Shown here in pieces: positions 15,147 to 22,447 of a stretch of DNA of 22,447 bases. Below the pieces are notes generated by a model. It saw nothing but the letters and a program-made list of their open reading frames with translations, was not told the origin of the DNA and did no database searches. The stretch lies in contig DATJOK010000021.1 in the NCBI GenBank assembly GCA_035507155.1, forward strand, positions 1 through 22,447, written 5' to 3'. Source of the DNA: DASZHJ01 sp035507155. GTDB lineage: Bacteria; Pseudomonadota; Alphaproteobacteria; ATCC43930; CGMCC-115725. The first letter of the stretch is position 1; each line of letters opens with the position of its first letter. The position numbers and the translations under genes are program-made.

Positions 15147-15941
15147 TTAGGACCCCACCAGCCCGAGCCTGGGGCTCGAGGCTTCCGCGTGGCGGCGCTT
15201 GGGAATCCGGCCGGCGAGGAAGGCGTCGCGGCCGGCGTCGACCGCGCCCCGCATGGCGCGCGCCATCTGCTGGGGCTCGCGCGCCTTGGCGATCGCGGTG
15301 TTGGCGAGGACGGCGGCGCAGCCCAGCTCCATCGCCAGCGCCGCGTCCGACGCGGTGCCGATGCCGGCGTCGAGGATGACCGGCACCGCGCTCCGCGCGC
15401 AGATGAGCTCGATGTTGTAGGGGTTGAGGATCCCCTGGCCGGAGCCGATCGGCGAGCCCAGCGGCATGACCGCGGCGGCGCCCAGATCGGCGAGCCGCCG
15501 GCAGAGCAGGGGATCGTCGGTGCAATAGGGCAGCACGGTGAAACCCTTCGCCACCAGCTCGGCCGTCGCCTCCAGCAGCAGCGGCCCGTCGGGATAGAGC
15601 GTCTCGAAATCGCCGATCAACTCGAGCTTCACCCAATCGGTCTCCAGCGCCTCGCGTGCCAGCTCCGCCGTCAGCACCGCGTCGCGCACGCTGGCGCAGC
15701 CCGCGGTGTTGGGGAGCAGCGGCACCAGCGGCCCCAGTACCTCCAGCAGGCTCCCGGCATAGGGATCGCGGGAGAGCCGCCGCATCGAGACCGTCACCAT
15801 GCCGGGCCCACCTGCCGCGATCGCGTCGAGGAGCGCCTGCTGATTGGGATAGCCGGCGCTCCCCATCAGCAGCCGCGACCCCAAGGTGCGGCCGGCGATG
15901 GCGAGCCCGTCTTGCACCGGCGGAACTCCTGCGTCGTTCAT
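15147..15941 (-). CDS. thiG: Thiazole synthase ThiG
   Basis: ThiG condenses deoxyxylulose 5-phosphate, the ThiS thiocarboxylate sulfur and dehydroglycine into the thiazole ring of thiamine. The 264-aa TIM-barrel product shows AGRTLGSRLLMGSAGYPN near the N-terminus and the Schiff-base lysine K105 in DWVKLELIGD. VLPYCTDDPLLCRRL, AAAVMPLGSPIGSGQGI, the phosphate-binding VPVILDAGIGTASDAA and GCAAVLANTAIAKA follow, all in family order. Length is normal. It starts 3 bases after the thiS stop and ends the thiO-thiS-thiG operon. Expression should fall when TPP is high, because the riboswitch precedes thiO. Confidence 0.97.
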   Translation of the reverse strand: MNDAGVPPVQDGLAIAGRTLGSRLLMGSAGYPNQQALLDAIAAGGPGMVTVSMRRLSRDPYAGSLLEVLGPLVPLLPNTAGCASVRDAVLTAELAREALETDWVKLELIGDFETLYPDGPLLLEATAELVAKGFTVLPYCTDDPLLCRRLADLGAAAVMPLGSPIGSGQGILNPYNIELICARSAVPVILDAGIGTASDAALAMELGCAAVLANTAIAKAREPQQMARAMRGAVDAGRDAFLAGRIPKRRHAEASSPRLGLVGS

Positions 15942-15944
15942 CGC

Positions 15945-16151
15945 TCAGCCTCCCTGGGTCGCGCGCACCACCTCGATCTCGTCGCCGGCGGCGAGATTGC
16001 GCTCGTCCCAGCTCGCCCGCGGCACCACCGCGCCGTTGACGGCCACCGCCAGCCCACGTGGCGCGCCGGCGATCCGGAGCTCCGCCATCAGGTCGGCGAC
16101 CGTCGTCGCGGTCACGTCCTGCTCAGACCCGTTGAGCCGCACGGTGATCAT
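15945..16151 (-). CDS. thiS: Thiamine sulfur carrier protein ThiS
   Basis: ThiS carries sulfur as a C-terminal thiocarboxylate to ThiG. The 68-aa product has the ubiquitin-like beta-grasp pattern (MITVRLNGSEQDV, LAVAVNGAVVPRASWDERNL, GDEIEVVRATQGG) and ends in the essential Gly-Gly. The start ATG lies inside the end of thiO (29-base overlap) and the stop is 3 bases before thiG, so the three genes are tightly coupled. Confidence 0.96.
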   Translation of the reverse strand: MITVRLNGSEQDVTATTVADLMAELRIAGAPRGLAVAVNGAVVPRASWDERNLAAGDEIEVVRATQGG

Positions 16152-17322
16152 GGGATTGCCTCGCCTGCTTGTTGAAGCGCGTGATGGAGAAGGGACGGAT
16201 GGTGGCGCTCGGCCCGCCGTCGAGGATCGAGCGGCTCACCTCGTCGGCGGTCACCGGCGTCAGCAGGATGCCGTTCCGGTGGTGGCCGGTCGCGAGCACC
16301 AGCCCTTCCACCGGAGAGGGCCCCAGCACCGGCGCGTCGTCGGGCGAGCCCGGCCGGAAGCCTACCCACATCTCGTCGATCGGCAGCTCGTCGATGGCGG
16401 GGAGCGCGCGCCACGCCGCCTCCAGCAGGCTGAGCGCGCCGCCGGCGGTGAGGCTCGGGTCGAAGCCGCGCTCTTCCACCGTGGCGCCGAGGATGAGACG
16501 CCCGTCAAGGCGCGGCACCAGATAGACGCCGGGCGCCCAGATCACGTGGGCGACGAGCGGCGAGGCGCGGTCCATCCGAAGCGCCAGCAGCTGCCCCTTC
16601 ACCGGCCGGACCGGCGGCCGCGCTTCGGGCGGGATGCCCGATATCTCCCGCGACCAGGCGCCCGCCGCCAGCACGACCACGTCGGCGGCGTGAATTCGGT
16701 CGGAAAGCCGCACGCCCCCCGCGCGCGCGCCGGTGATCTCCACCGCGGTCACGGCCTCGTTCTCGTGCAGCCTGCCGCCGGCCCTGGCGAAGGCGGCGGC
16801 GAGCGCCTCCACCAGCCGCCGGTTGTTCACCTGGTGATCGCCCGGGCTCAGCACCGCTCCGGCGAGGCTCGCGCCCAGATGCGGTTCCCGCCGTCGCGCC
16901 TTGGCCGGCGTCAGCCACTCGAGGGCGATGCCGAGGCTGCGCTGGAACTCGTAGCTGAAGCGGAGCTGGCGTAGGTCGTCGCCGGTGAGCGCCAGCTCCA
17001 GCGTCCCCTCTGTCCTGAGCTCCACGTCGATGCCGGAGGCGTCCCTCAGCTCCTCGGCGAAGGCCGGCCAGCGGCGCTGGCTCTCGCGGGTGAGAGCGAG
17101 GAGCGGGATCTCGCCGGGCTCGGTCTCGACCCCCGCCGCCAGCATGCCGGCGGCGGCCCAGCTCGCGCCGTGGCCGGCGGCGCCGCGCTCGAAGAGGTCG
17201 ACGGCGCAGCCGGCGGCTGCCAGCCGCCAGCCGATGCCGAGACCGATCACGCCGCCGCCGATGACGGCGATCCGGGGACGACTCTCCCGGTGGATGGATA
17301 TGGATGAAGCTGCGCTGCTCAT
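16123..17322 (-). CDS. thiO: Glycine oxidase ThiO
   Basis: ThiO is an FAD enzyme of the D-amino-acid oxidase family that oxidises glycine to dehydroglycine, the nitrogen-carbon donor for ThiG. This is the aerobic route. The 399-aa product begins with a dinucleotide-binding GGGVIGLGIGWRLA (about residues 22-36). HGASWAAAGMLAAG follows, then the DHQVNNRRLVEAL segment, VVLAAGAWS, RPVKGQLLALR, and the C-terminal GFRPGSPDDAPVLG and ATGHHRNGILLTPVTA of the family. ATG 17322 follows AAGGGAG and lies 10 bases after the TPP aptamer. The last 29 bases overlap thiS. It leads the thiO-thiS-thiG operon. Confidence 0.95.
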   Translation of the reverse strand: MSSAASSISIHRESRPRIAVIGGGVIGLGIGWRLAAAGCAVDLFERGAAGHGASWAAAGMLAAGVETEPGEIPLLALTRESQRRWPAFAEELRDASGIDVELRTEGTLELALTGDDLRQLRFSYEFQRSLGIALEWLTPAKARRREPHLGASLAGAVLSPGDHQVNNRRLVEALAAAFARAGGRLHENEAVTAVEITGARAGGVRLSDRIHAADVVVLAAGAWSREISGIPPEARPPVRPVKGQLLALRMDRASPLVAHVIWAPGVYLVPRLDGRLILGATVEERGFDPSLTAGGALSLLEAAWRALPAIDELPIDEMWVGFRPGSPDDAPVLGPSPVEGLVLATGHHRNGILLTPVTADEVSRSILDGGPSATIRPFSITRFNKQARQSHDHRAAQRV

Positions 17323-17332
17323 CGGCTCCCTT

Positions 17333-17407
17333 CGCTGGCATTACCCAGGCAGGTTCAATGGGTCTGATCTCAGCCGCCCCGCGGGGACGGCACCCCAGCC
17401 ACGGAGG
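17333..17407 (-). promoter_or_regulatory. TPP riboswitch (THI element) of the thiO operon
   Basis: Read leftward, the sequence carries the conserved thi-box features in order: GCTGGGGTGCC, a P3 hairpin with CCCCGCGGGG, GCTGAGATCAGACCC, TTGAACCTG and CTGGGTAATGCCAGCG. P1 forms from GCTGG (17395-17399) and CCAGC (17334-17338). The thiO Shine-Dalgarno AAGGGAG (17326-17332) follows immediately, and CUCC just 5' of P1 (17403-17406) can pair with its GGAG (17326-17329). This implies ligand-promoted masking of the ribosome site. The aptamer is certain by pattern; the mechanism is inferred. Confidence 0.95.
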
Positions 17408-17459
17408 TTATCTGAGCGCGACGGCGCGGGGGATGCAAGGGGGGCTTCGGCGCCCCGGC

Positions 17460-17488
17460 TGGACAGTCCCGCAACCCCCGGCTACAAC
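17460..17488 (+). promoter_or_regulatory. Candidate alaS promoter
   Basis: TGGACA (17460-17465), a 17-base spacer and TACAAC (17483-17488) match the sigma-70 pattern at five and four of six positions. They predict a start about 65 bases before the alaS ATG. The thiO operon promoter should lie divergent in the same 150-base interval but I cannot place it. Confidence 0.35.
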
Positions 17489-17557
17489 CGCCTTCCGCCG
17501 GGGCCCGGAGGCCGCGGCCCTCTTGGCTTGCGCCCCATCAAGGCCCAGATTCCGGAT

Positions 17558-20236
17558 ATGCAGAGCACCAACGATATTCGCGCGGCCTTCCTGGCCTATT
17601 TCGCCCGCAACGGGCACGAGGTGGTGGCCTCGAGCCCGCTGGTCCCGCGCAACGACCCGACCTTGCTGTTCACCAACGCCGGCATGGTGCAGTTCAAGAA
17701 CGTCTTCACCGGCGTCGAGAAACGCGCTTATTCGCGCGCCACCACCTCGCAGAAATGTGTGCGTGCCGGCGGCAAGCACAACGACCTCGAGAACGTCGGC
17801 TACACCGCGCGGCACCACACCTTCTTCGAGATGCTCGGCAACTTCTCCTTCGGCGACTACTTCAAGGACGTCGCGATCGAGCTCGCGTGGAATCTGGTCA
17901 CCAAGGAATTCGGCCTGCCGAAAGAACGCCTCCTCGTCACCGTCTATTCGGAGGACGAGGAGGCGGCGGGGCACTGGCGCAAGATCGCCGGGCTCCCCGA
18001 CAGCAGGATCATCCGCATCCCGACGGCGGACAATTTCTGGGCGATGGGCGATACCGGTCCCTGCGGCCCCTGCTCGGAGATCTTCTACGATCACGGTGCG
18101 GATATTCCCGGCGGCCCGCCCGGCAGCGCGGATGCCGACGGCGACCGCTTCATCGAGATCTGGAACCTCGTCTTCATGCAGTTCGAGCAGGTGACGAAGG
18201 AAGAGCGCATCAACCTGCCGCGTCCCTCCATCGACACTGGCATGGGCCTCGAGCGCATCGCCGCGGTGCTGCAGGGGAAACACGACAACTACGACATCGA
18301 CCTGATGCGGGCGCTGATCCTCGCCTCCGCCGAGGCGTCGCACGTGTCGCCCGACGGGCCGCACGCAGTGTCGCACCGGGTCATCGCCGATCACCTGCGC
18401 GCCTCCTCCTTCCTCATCGCCGACGGCGTGCTGCCGGCGAAGGACGGGCGCGGCTACGTGCTGCGCCGGATCATGCGCCGCGCCATGCGCCACGCGCACA
18501 TCCTGGGAGCGACCGAGCCCTTGATGTGGAAGCTGGTGCCGGCGCTCATCCGCCAGATGGGCGCGCATTATCCCGAGCTGGTGCGCGCCGAGCCGCTCAT
18601 CACCGAGACGCTCCGCCTGGAGGAGACTACCTTCCGCCAGACGCTGGGCCGCGGCCTCCAGCTTCTCGACGACGCGGTCGCGGGCAAGGGCATGGAGAAG
18701 GACGGCAAGACGCTCTCCGGCACCGTCGCCTTCCAGCTCTACGACACCTACGGCTTCCCGCTCGACCTCACCCAGGACATCCTGCGCTCGCGCAAGCTCG
18801 CGGTCGACACCGCGGGCTTCGACCGCGAGATGGCGGCGGCGAAGGCGCGCTCACGCGCCTCCTGGGTCGGATCCGGCGAGGCGGCGACCGAGCAGCTCTG
18901 GTTCGAGCTTCGCGACAGGCTGGGCGCCACCGAGTTCCTGGGCTACGAGACCGACGTCGCCGAGGGCCGCGTGCTGGCGCTGGTGGTCGACGGCAAGGAG
19001 GTCGACCGGATCGAGGCCGGCACCAAGGCGCAGCTCCTTGTCAACCAGACGCCGTTCTACGCGGAATCCGGCGGCCAGGTCGGCGATACCGGCGTCATCT
19101 TCACCTCGACCGGGGCGGACTTCCAGGTGGCGGACACGCTCAAGAAGGCAGGCGAGCTCCATGTCCATGTAGGCGTGCTCGCGCACGGCAAGCTCGCGGT
19201 CGGCGACGCGGTCGAGCTCCGCATCGACACCCAGCGCCGGCGGCGCCTCCGCGCCAATCATTCGGTGACCCATCTGCTGCATCAGGCGCTGCGGCGGCGG
19301 CTCGGCGCGCATGTGACGCAGAAGGGCTCGCTGGTGGCGCCCGACCGCATGCGCTTCGACTTCAGCCATCCGCGGCCGCTCACGGGTGAGGACATCCAGG
19401 CGGTCGAGAACGAGGTCAACGACCGCATCCGCGAGAATGCCGAGGTCACGACGCGGCTGATGACGCCGGATAACGCGGTGGCGGCGGGCGCCCTCGCGCT
19501 CTTCGGCGAGAAGTACGGCGACGAGGTGCGCGTGGTCGCCATGGGCGACGAGGCGACCGACACCGGCGACCACCGGCATTTCTCCGTCGAGCTCTGCGGC
19601 GGGACCCACGTGCGCCGCACCGGCGACATCGGCATCTTCAAGATCGTCTCCGAGAGCGCGGTGGCGGCGGGGGTGCGCCGGGTCGAGGTGATGACCGGTG
19701 CCGCCGCCGAGGCGCATCTCGCCGAGGAGGAGGGGCTGCTGCGCCAGGTGGCGGGCGAGCTCAAGACCACGCCGCAGGAATTGCCGGCGCGCGTGCTCAG
19801 TCTGATCGAGGAGCGGAAGCGCCTCGAGCGCGAGATGAGCGAGCTTCGCCGCAAGCTCGCGAGCGGCGGCGGTGGTGCCGCGCCCCAGGCGGCGAAGGAT
19901 CTGGGCGGCGTCAAGTTCATCGGCCGCGTCCTCGACGACGTGCCGGCGAAGGAGCTGAAGAGCCTCGCCGACGACATGAAGAAGAGCGTCGGCTCGGGCG
20001 TCGTCGCCGTGGTGGCGCGCGCCGAGGGCAAGGCCTCGATCGTGGTCGCGGTCACCGAGGATCTGGTGAAGCGCTTCAACGCCGTCGATTTCGTCCGCGC
20101 CGGCGCCGAGGCGTTGGGCGGCAAGGGCGGCGGCGGCCGCCCCGACATGGCGCAAGCCGGCGGCCCCGACGCCAGCGCTGCCGATGCCGCCGTGGAAGCG
20201 GTGGAGCGCGCGGTGGCGGCGAAGGCGGCGGCTTAG
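17558..20236 (+). CDS. alaS: Alanyl-tRNA synthetase
   Basis: AlaS charges tRNA-Ala and hydrolyses mischarged Ser/Gly-tRNA. The 892-aa product has the class II catalytic domain from residue 1 (MQSTNDIRAAFLAYFARNGH, NDPTLLFTNAGMVQFKNVF, DTGPCGPCSEIFYD). Then come the tRNA-recognition region, the editing domain with zinc ligands H568 and H572 (NHSVTHLLH) and C680/H684 (CGGTH), a coiled-coil segment (about 735-775, EERKRLEREMSELRRKL) and the C-Ala domain. Length is usual. ATG 17558 matches the normal family N-terminus; the frame is open back to 16985 but that part is antisense to thiO and the riboswitch. A Shine-Dalgarno is not obvious. It is followed by a palindromic repeat. Confidence 0.98.
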   Translation: MQSTNDIRAAFLAYFARNGHEVVASSPLVPRNDPTLLFTNAGMVQFKNVFTGVEKRAYSRATTSQKCVRAGGKHNDLENVGYTARHHTFFEMLGNFSFGDYFKDVAIELAWNLVTKEFGLPKERLLVTVYSEDEEAAGHWRKIAGLPDSRIIRIPTADNFWAMGDTGPCGPCSEIFYDHGADIPGGPPGSADADGDRFIEIWNLVFMQFEQVTKEERINLPRPSIDTGMGLERIAAVLQGKHDNYDIDLMRALILASAEASHVSPDGPHAVSHRVIADHLRASSFLIADGVLPAKDGRGYVLRRIMRRAMRHAHILGATEPLMWKLVPALIRQMGAHYPELVRAEPLITETLRLEETTFRQTLGRGLQLLDDAVAGKGMEKDGKTLSGTVAFQLYDTYGFPLDLTQDILRSRKLAVDTAGFDREMAAAKARSRASWVGSGEAATEQLWFELRDRLGATEFLGYETDVAEGRVLALVVDGKEVDRIEAGTKAQLLVNQTPFYAESGGQVGDTGVIFTSTGADFQVADTLKKAGELHVHVGVLAHGKLAVGDAVELRIDTQRRRRLRANHSVTHLLHQALRRRLGAHVTQKGSLVAPDRMRFDFSHPRPLTGEDIQAVENEVNDRIRENAEVTTRLMTPDNAVAAGALALFGEKYGDEVRVVAMGDEATDTGDHRHFSVELCGGTHVRRTGDIGIFKIVSESAVAAGVRRVEVMTGAAAEAHLAEEEGLLRQVAGELKTTPQELPARVLSLIEERKRLEREMSELRRKLASGGGGAAPQAAKDLGGVKFIGRVLDDVPAKELKSLADDMKKSVGSGVVAVVARAEGKASIVVAVTEDLVKRFNAVDFVRAGAEALGGKGGGGRPDMAQAGGPDASAADAAVEAVERAVAAKAAA

Positions 20237-20260
20237 ATCCCTCGCTGCAGCGCTATCGTG

Positions 20261-20371
20261 CGTCCTTCGAGACGCGGCCCTTCGGGCTGCTCCTCGGGAT
20301 GAGGCAAATCGAGAATGGCGTAAGAAAAGCGCCTCATCCTGAGGAGCGCGCCTTGGCGCGCGTCTCGTAGG
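20261..20371. repeat. Intergenic palindromic repeat between alaS and the convergent methyltransferase gene
   Basis: Two long arms, 20261-20304 and 20331-20371, are imperfect inverted copies. CGAGACGC at the start of the first pairs with GCGTCTCG at the end of the second, and CTCCTCGGGATGAGGC pairs with GCCTCATCCTGAGGAG. A 26-base AT-richer spacer (around AATGGCGTAAGAAAAG) separates them. This matches the general look of the CGTCCTTCGAGACGC dispersed repeats in Bradyrhizobium and relatives. The gap between the two convergent genes has no coding capacity, and the hairpin could end both transcripts. Confidence 0.75.
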
Positions 20372-20396
20372 GCGCTGCCATGCAGCTCCAGATCCC

Positions 20397-21179
20397 CTAG
20401 ACCTCCCGCCCCGGCGGCAGCCACCAGACATTGCCCTCCGAAGCCGCGGCAATCGGCGAGAACTCGCCGCGCGCCGAGGCGGTGTGCGGGCGATAGCCGA
20501 GTTCCGTCAGCAGGGACCACGCGCTCTCCAGCGTGTCGCCGGCGCGGGCGAGCTGGACGGCGTTCATCTCCAGGAACAGCACCGGCTTCAGCCGCTCCAG
20601 CGTGCGGCGGCCGCCGCGGAGCAGGTGGCATTCCCAGCCCTCGATGTCGGCCTTGATGAAGTCGAGGCGCGGCAGCTCGAGGGCGGCCGCCACCTCGTCC
20701 AGTGTCGCGACCGCGACCACCTCGGTCTTGAAGCCACCGGGGCGGTCGTGCTCGCCCAGATGCGAGAGGCCGAAGCCGTAGCTGCCGGAGCGCTTCAAGG
20801 GCATGGTGAGCGTCATCGTGCCGGCGCGCTCGCCGAGCGCCAGCGGCAGCACCGCCACGTTGCGGAGCCGGTTCATCGCCAGCGCGATGCGAAGGATGGT
20901 GCGGGCGTAGCTGCCGGGCTCGGCCGCCAGCACGAACCCGTCGCTGGCGATCCCCGCGAAGAGCTTGGCGTACTGGCCGGCATGGGCGCCGACATCGAGC
21001 ACGATGCCGTCGCGGGGAATGACGCGGCGGAGGACCGGCAGGTCCTCCTGGTGATGCTGCCGGAAGGCCGCCTTGAAGGCGTGGGCGAGGAAGGCGTGGT
21101 TGAGCGGCGAGGTGAGGTAGCGGTCGCGGAGCGTGGCGAGCGCGCGCGACCCCGCCGCGCGGCGCTCGCCGTCGCTCAC
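20397..21179 (-). CDS. FkbM-family SAM-dependent methyltransferase
   Basis: The 260-aa product has the S-adenosylmethionine fold: VLDVGAHAGQYAKLF (motif I, about residues 60-74), an acidic AAEPGSYARTILR loop (motif II), VAVLPLALGERAGTMTL, and the FkbM hallmark FIKADIEGWECHLLRGG (about 173-189), then VLFLEMNAVQL. FkbM members methylate sugars, lipids or secondary metabolites; the target here cannot be read. The start is GTG 21179, one base after the icd stop (TGA-C-GTG), so translation is coupled to icd. The Shine-Dalgarno (AAGG within the icd end) is weak and a start further in is possible. The first about 45 residues are a basic helical extension. Confidence 0.88.
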   Translation of the reverse strand: MSDGERRAAGSRALATLRDRYLTSPLNHAFLAHAFKAAFRQHHQEDLPVLRRVIPRDGIVLDVGAHAGQYAKLFAGIASDGFVLAAEPGSYARTILRIALAMNRLRNVAVLPLALGERAGTMTLTMPLKRSGSYGFGLSHLGEHDRPGGFKTEVVAVATLDEVAAALELPRLDFIKADIEGWECHLLRGGRRTLERLKPVLFLEMNAVQLARAGDTLESAWSLLTELGYRPHTASARGEFSPIAAASEGNVWWLPPGREV

Positions 21180-21180
21180 G

Positions 21181-22395
21181 TCATGCCATCGCCTTCTTGA
21201 GGCCGGCGTCGAGGGTGTCGAGGAACTGCCGCGTGGTGAGCGAGGCCTGGTTCGGGCTGATGAGGATCGCGAGATCCTTGGTCATCTGGCCCGCCTGCAC
21301 GGTGTCGATGCAGACCTTCTCCAGCGTCTCGGCGAAGCGCTTGACGTCGGGCGTGTTGTCGAACTCGCCGCGGTACCAGAGGCCGCGCGTCCAGGCGAAG
21401 ATCGAGGCGATCGGGTTGGTGGAGGTCTCCTTGCCCTGCTGGTGCATGCGGTAGTGGCGCGTCACCGTGCCGTGCGCCGCCTCCGCCTCGACGGTCTTGC
21501 CGTCGGGCGTCATCAGCACCGAGGTCATGAGGCCCAAGGAGCCGAAGCCCTGCGCCACCACGTCCGACTGCACGTCGCCGTCGTAGTTCTTGCAGGCCCA
21601 GACGAAGTTGCCGTTCCACTTGAGCGCGCTCGCCACCATGTCGTCGATCAGGCGGTGCTCGTAGACGATGTTCTTGGCCTTGAACTTCGCCGCGAACTCC
21701 TTGTCGAACACCTCCTGGAACAGGTCCTTGAAGCGGCCGTCATAGGCCTTGAGGATGGTGTTCTTGGTTGAGAGATAGACCGGCCAGCCGCGCTGCAGCC
21801 CGTAATTGAAGGAGGCGCGGGCGAAGCCGATGATGGACTCGTCGAGGTTGTACATGCCCATGGCGACGCCGGAGGCCGGGAAGTCGAAGACGTCGTACTG
21901 GATCGGCTTGCCGCCGTCCTTCGGCGTGAAGGTCATGGTGAGCTTGCCGGGGCCGGGCACCGTGAAGTTGGTGGCGCGGTACTGGTCGCCGTAGGCGTGG
22001 CGGCCGATCACGATCGGCGCCGTCCAGCCCGGCACCAGGCGCGGCACGTTCTTGCAGACGATCGGCTCGCGGAAGATGGTGCCGCCGAGGATGTTGCGGA
22101 TGGTGCCGTTCGGCGACAGCCACATCTTCTTGAGGTTGAATTCTTTGACCCGCGCCTCGTCCGGCGTGATGGTGGCGCACTTGACGCCGACGCCGTATTT
22201 CTTGATGGCGTTGGCGCTGTCGACGGTGATCTGGTCGTTGGTCTCGTCCCGCTTCTCGATGCCGAGGTCGTAATATTTGAGGTCGATATCGAGGTAGGGA
22301 AGGATCAGCTTCTCCTTGATGAAGGCCCAGATGATGCGCGTCATCTCGTCGCCGTCGAGCTCGACCACGGGGGTCGCGACCTTGATCTTCTTCAT
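21181..22395 (-). CDS. icd: NADP-dependent isocitrate dehydrogenase
   Basis: This enzyme oxidises isocitrate to 2-oxoglutarate in the citric acid cycle. The 404-aa product is the eukaryote-like (type II) homodimeric form used by alphaproteobacteria: MKKIKVATPVVELDGDEMTR at the start, the substrate-binding SPNGTIRN at 94-101 with R109, then YDGDVQSD and the coenzyme-site AEAAHGTVTRHYR followed by TNPIASIFAW. Length is usual. ATG 22395 follows GAGG at a slightly long distance. The FkbM gene follows directly, after one base. It is near recA/alaS, as in several relatives. Confidence 0.97.
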   Translation of the reverse strand: MKKIKVATPVVELDGDEMTRIIWAFIKEKLILPYLDIDLKYYDLGIEKRDETNDQITVDSANAIKKYGVGVKCATITPDEARVKEFNLKKMWLSPNGTIRNILGGTIFREPIVCKNVPRLVPGWTAPIVIGRHAYGDQYRATNFTVPGPGKLTMTFTPKDGGKPIQYDVFDFPASGVAMGMYNLDESIIGFARASFNYGLQRGWPVYLSTKNTILKAYDGRFKDLFQEVFDKEFAAKFKAKNIVYEHRLIDDMVASALKWNGNFVWACKNYDGDVQSDVVAQGFGSLGLMTSVLMTPDGKTVEAEAAHGTVTRHYRMHQQGKETSTNPIASIFAWTRGLWYRGEFDNTPDVKRFAETLEKVCIDTVQAGQMTKDLAILISPNQASLTTRQFLDTLDAGLKKAMA

Positions 22396-22447
22396 GTCCG
22401 ATGATCCTCAACCGAGCGGGAATGTAGCCGCGGCAGGCGCCGCCGGC

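Noticed and set aside
14778..16175. Rightward 465-aa frame covering the repeat block and running antisense through thiG.
   Set aside because: Its first part translates dispersed repeats and the rest is the complement of thiG/thiS; not a gene.
16985..17557. N-terminal extension of alaS in the same frame.
   Set aside because: It is antisense to thiO and the TPP riboswitch and does not resemble AlaS; ATG 17558 gives the normal family start.

Overview
The window is GC-rich chromosomal DNA from a flagellated alphaproteobacterium, most likely of the Rhodospirillales type. Four things point there: the flagellar gene order, a CckA-type hybrid kinase, CtrA-like boxes of the form TTAA-N7-TTAA, and a GAAC-N7-GAAC (alphaproteobacterial LexA) box in front of recA. 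I cannot name the genus. Nearly all genes look native. The accessory material is one broken antitoxin-like gene and several intergenic repeat elements.

Region 1 (1-7909) is a divergent flagellar export and basal-body locus. Leftward run fhlB-like, a 111-aa unknown, fliO and fliP. Rightward run flgB, flgC, fliE, fliQ, fliR, flhB and cckA, with gaps of 3 to 28 bases. The 246-base control region between the two operons holds two CtrA-like boxes, one about 50 bases from each divergent start codon. The last gene of the rightward operon looks like CckA, the kinase that feeds phosphate to CtrA, so this locus may encode part of its own control circuit.

Region 2 (7910-13320) is a mixed stretch. It holds a 5'-truncated HigA-like antitoxin, a glyoxalase-fold (VOC) protein followed by an NTF2-like protein, a leftward DUF347/COG4705 membrane protein, a leftward Ala/Pro-rich single-span protein, a small zinc-ribbon protein, a 57-aa ORF and a PEP-CTERM-like exported protein.

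Region 3 (13321-14756) is recA, with a perfect LexA box, a plausible promoter and a strong intrinsic terminator.

Region 4 (14757-17410) starts with a block of intergenic palindromic repeats. It is followed by a leftward thiO-thiS-thiG operon for the thiazole half of thiamine, led by a well-conserved TPP riboswitch whose aptamer abuts the thiO Shine-Dalgarno sequence.

Region 5 (17411-22447) is alaS (rightward), a second type of palindromic repeat, and a leftward pair of icd (NADP isocitrate dehydrogenase) followed by an FkbM-type methyltransferase. All functional calls rest on reading the protein sequences and recalled family features; no database search was run.
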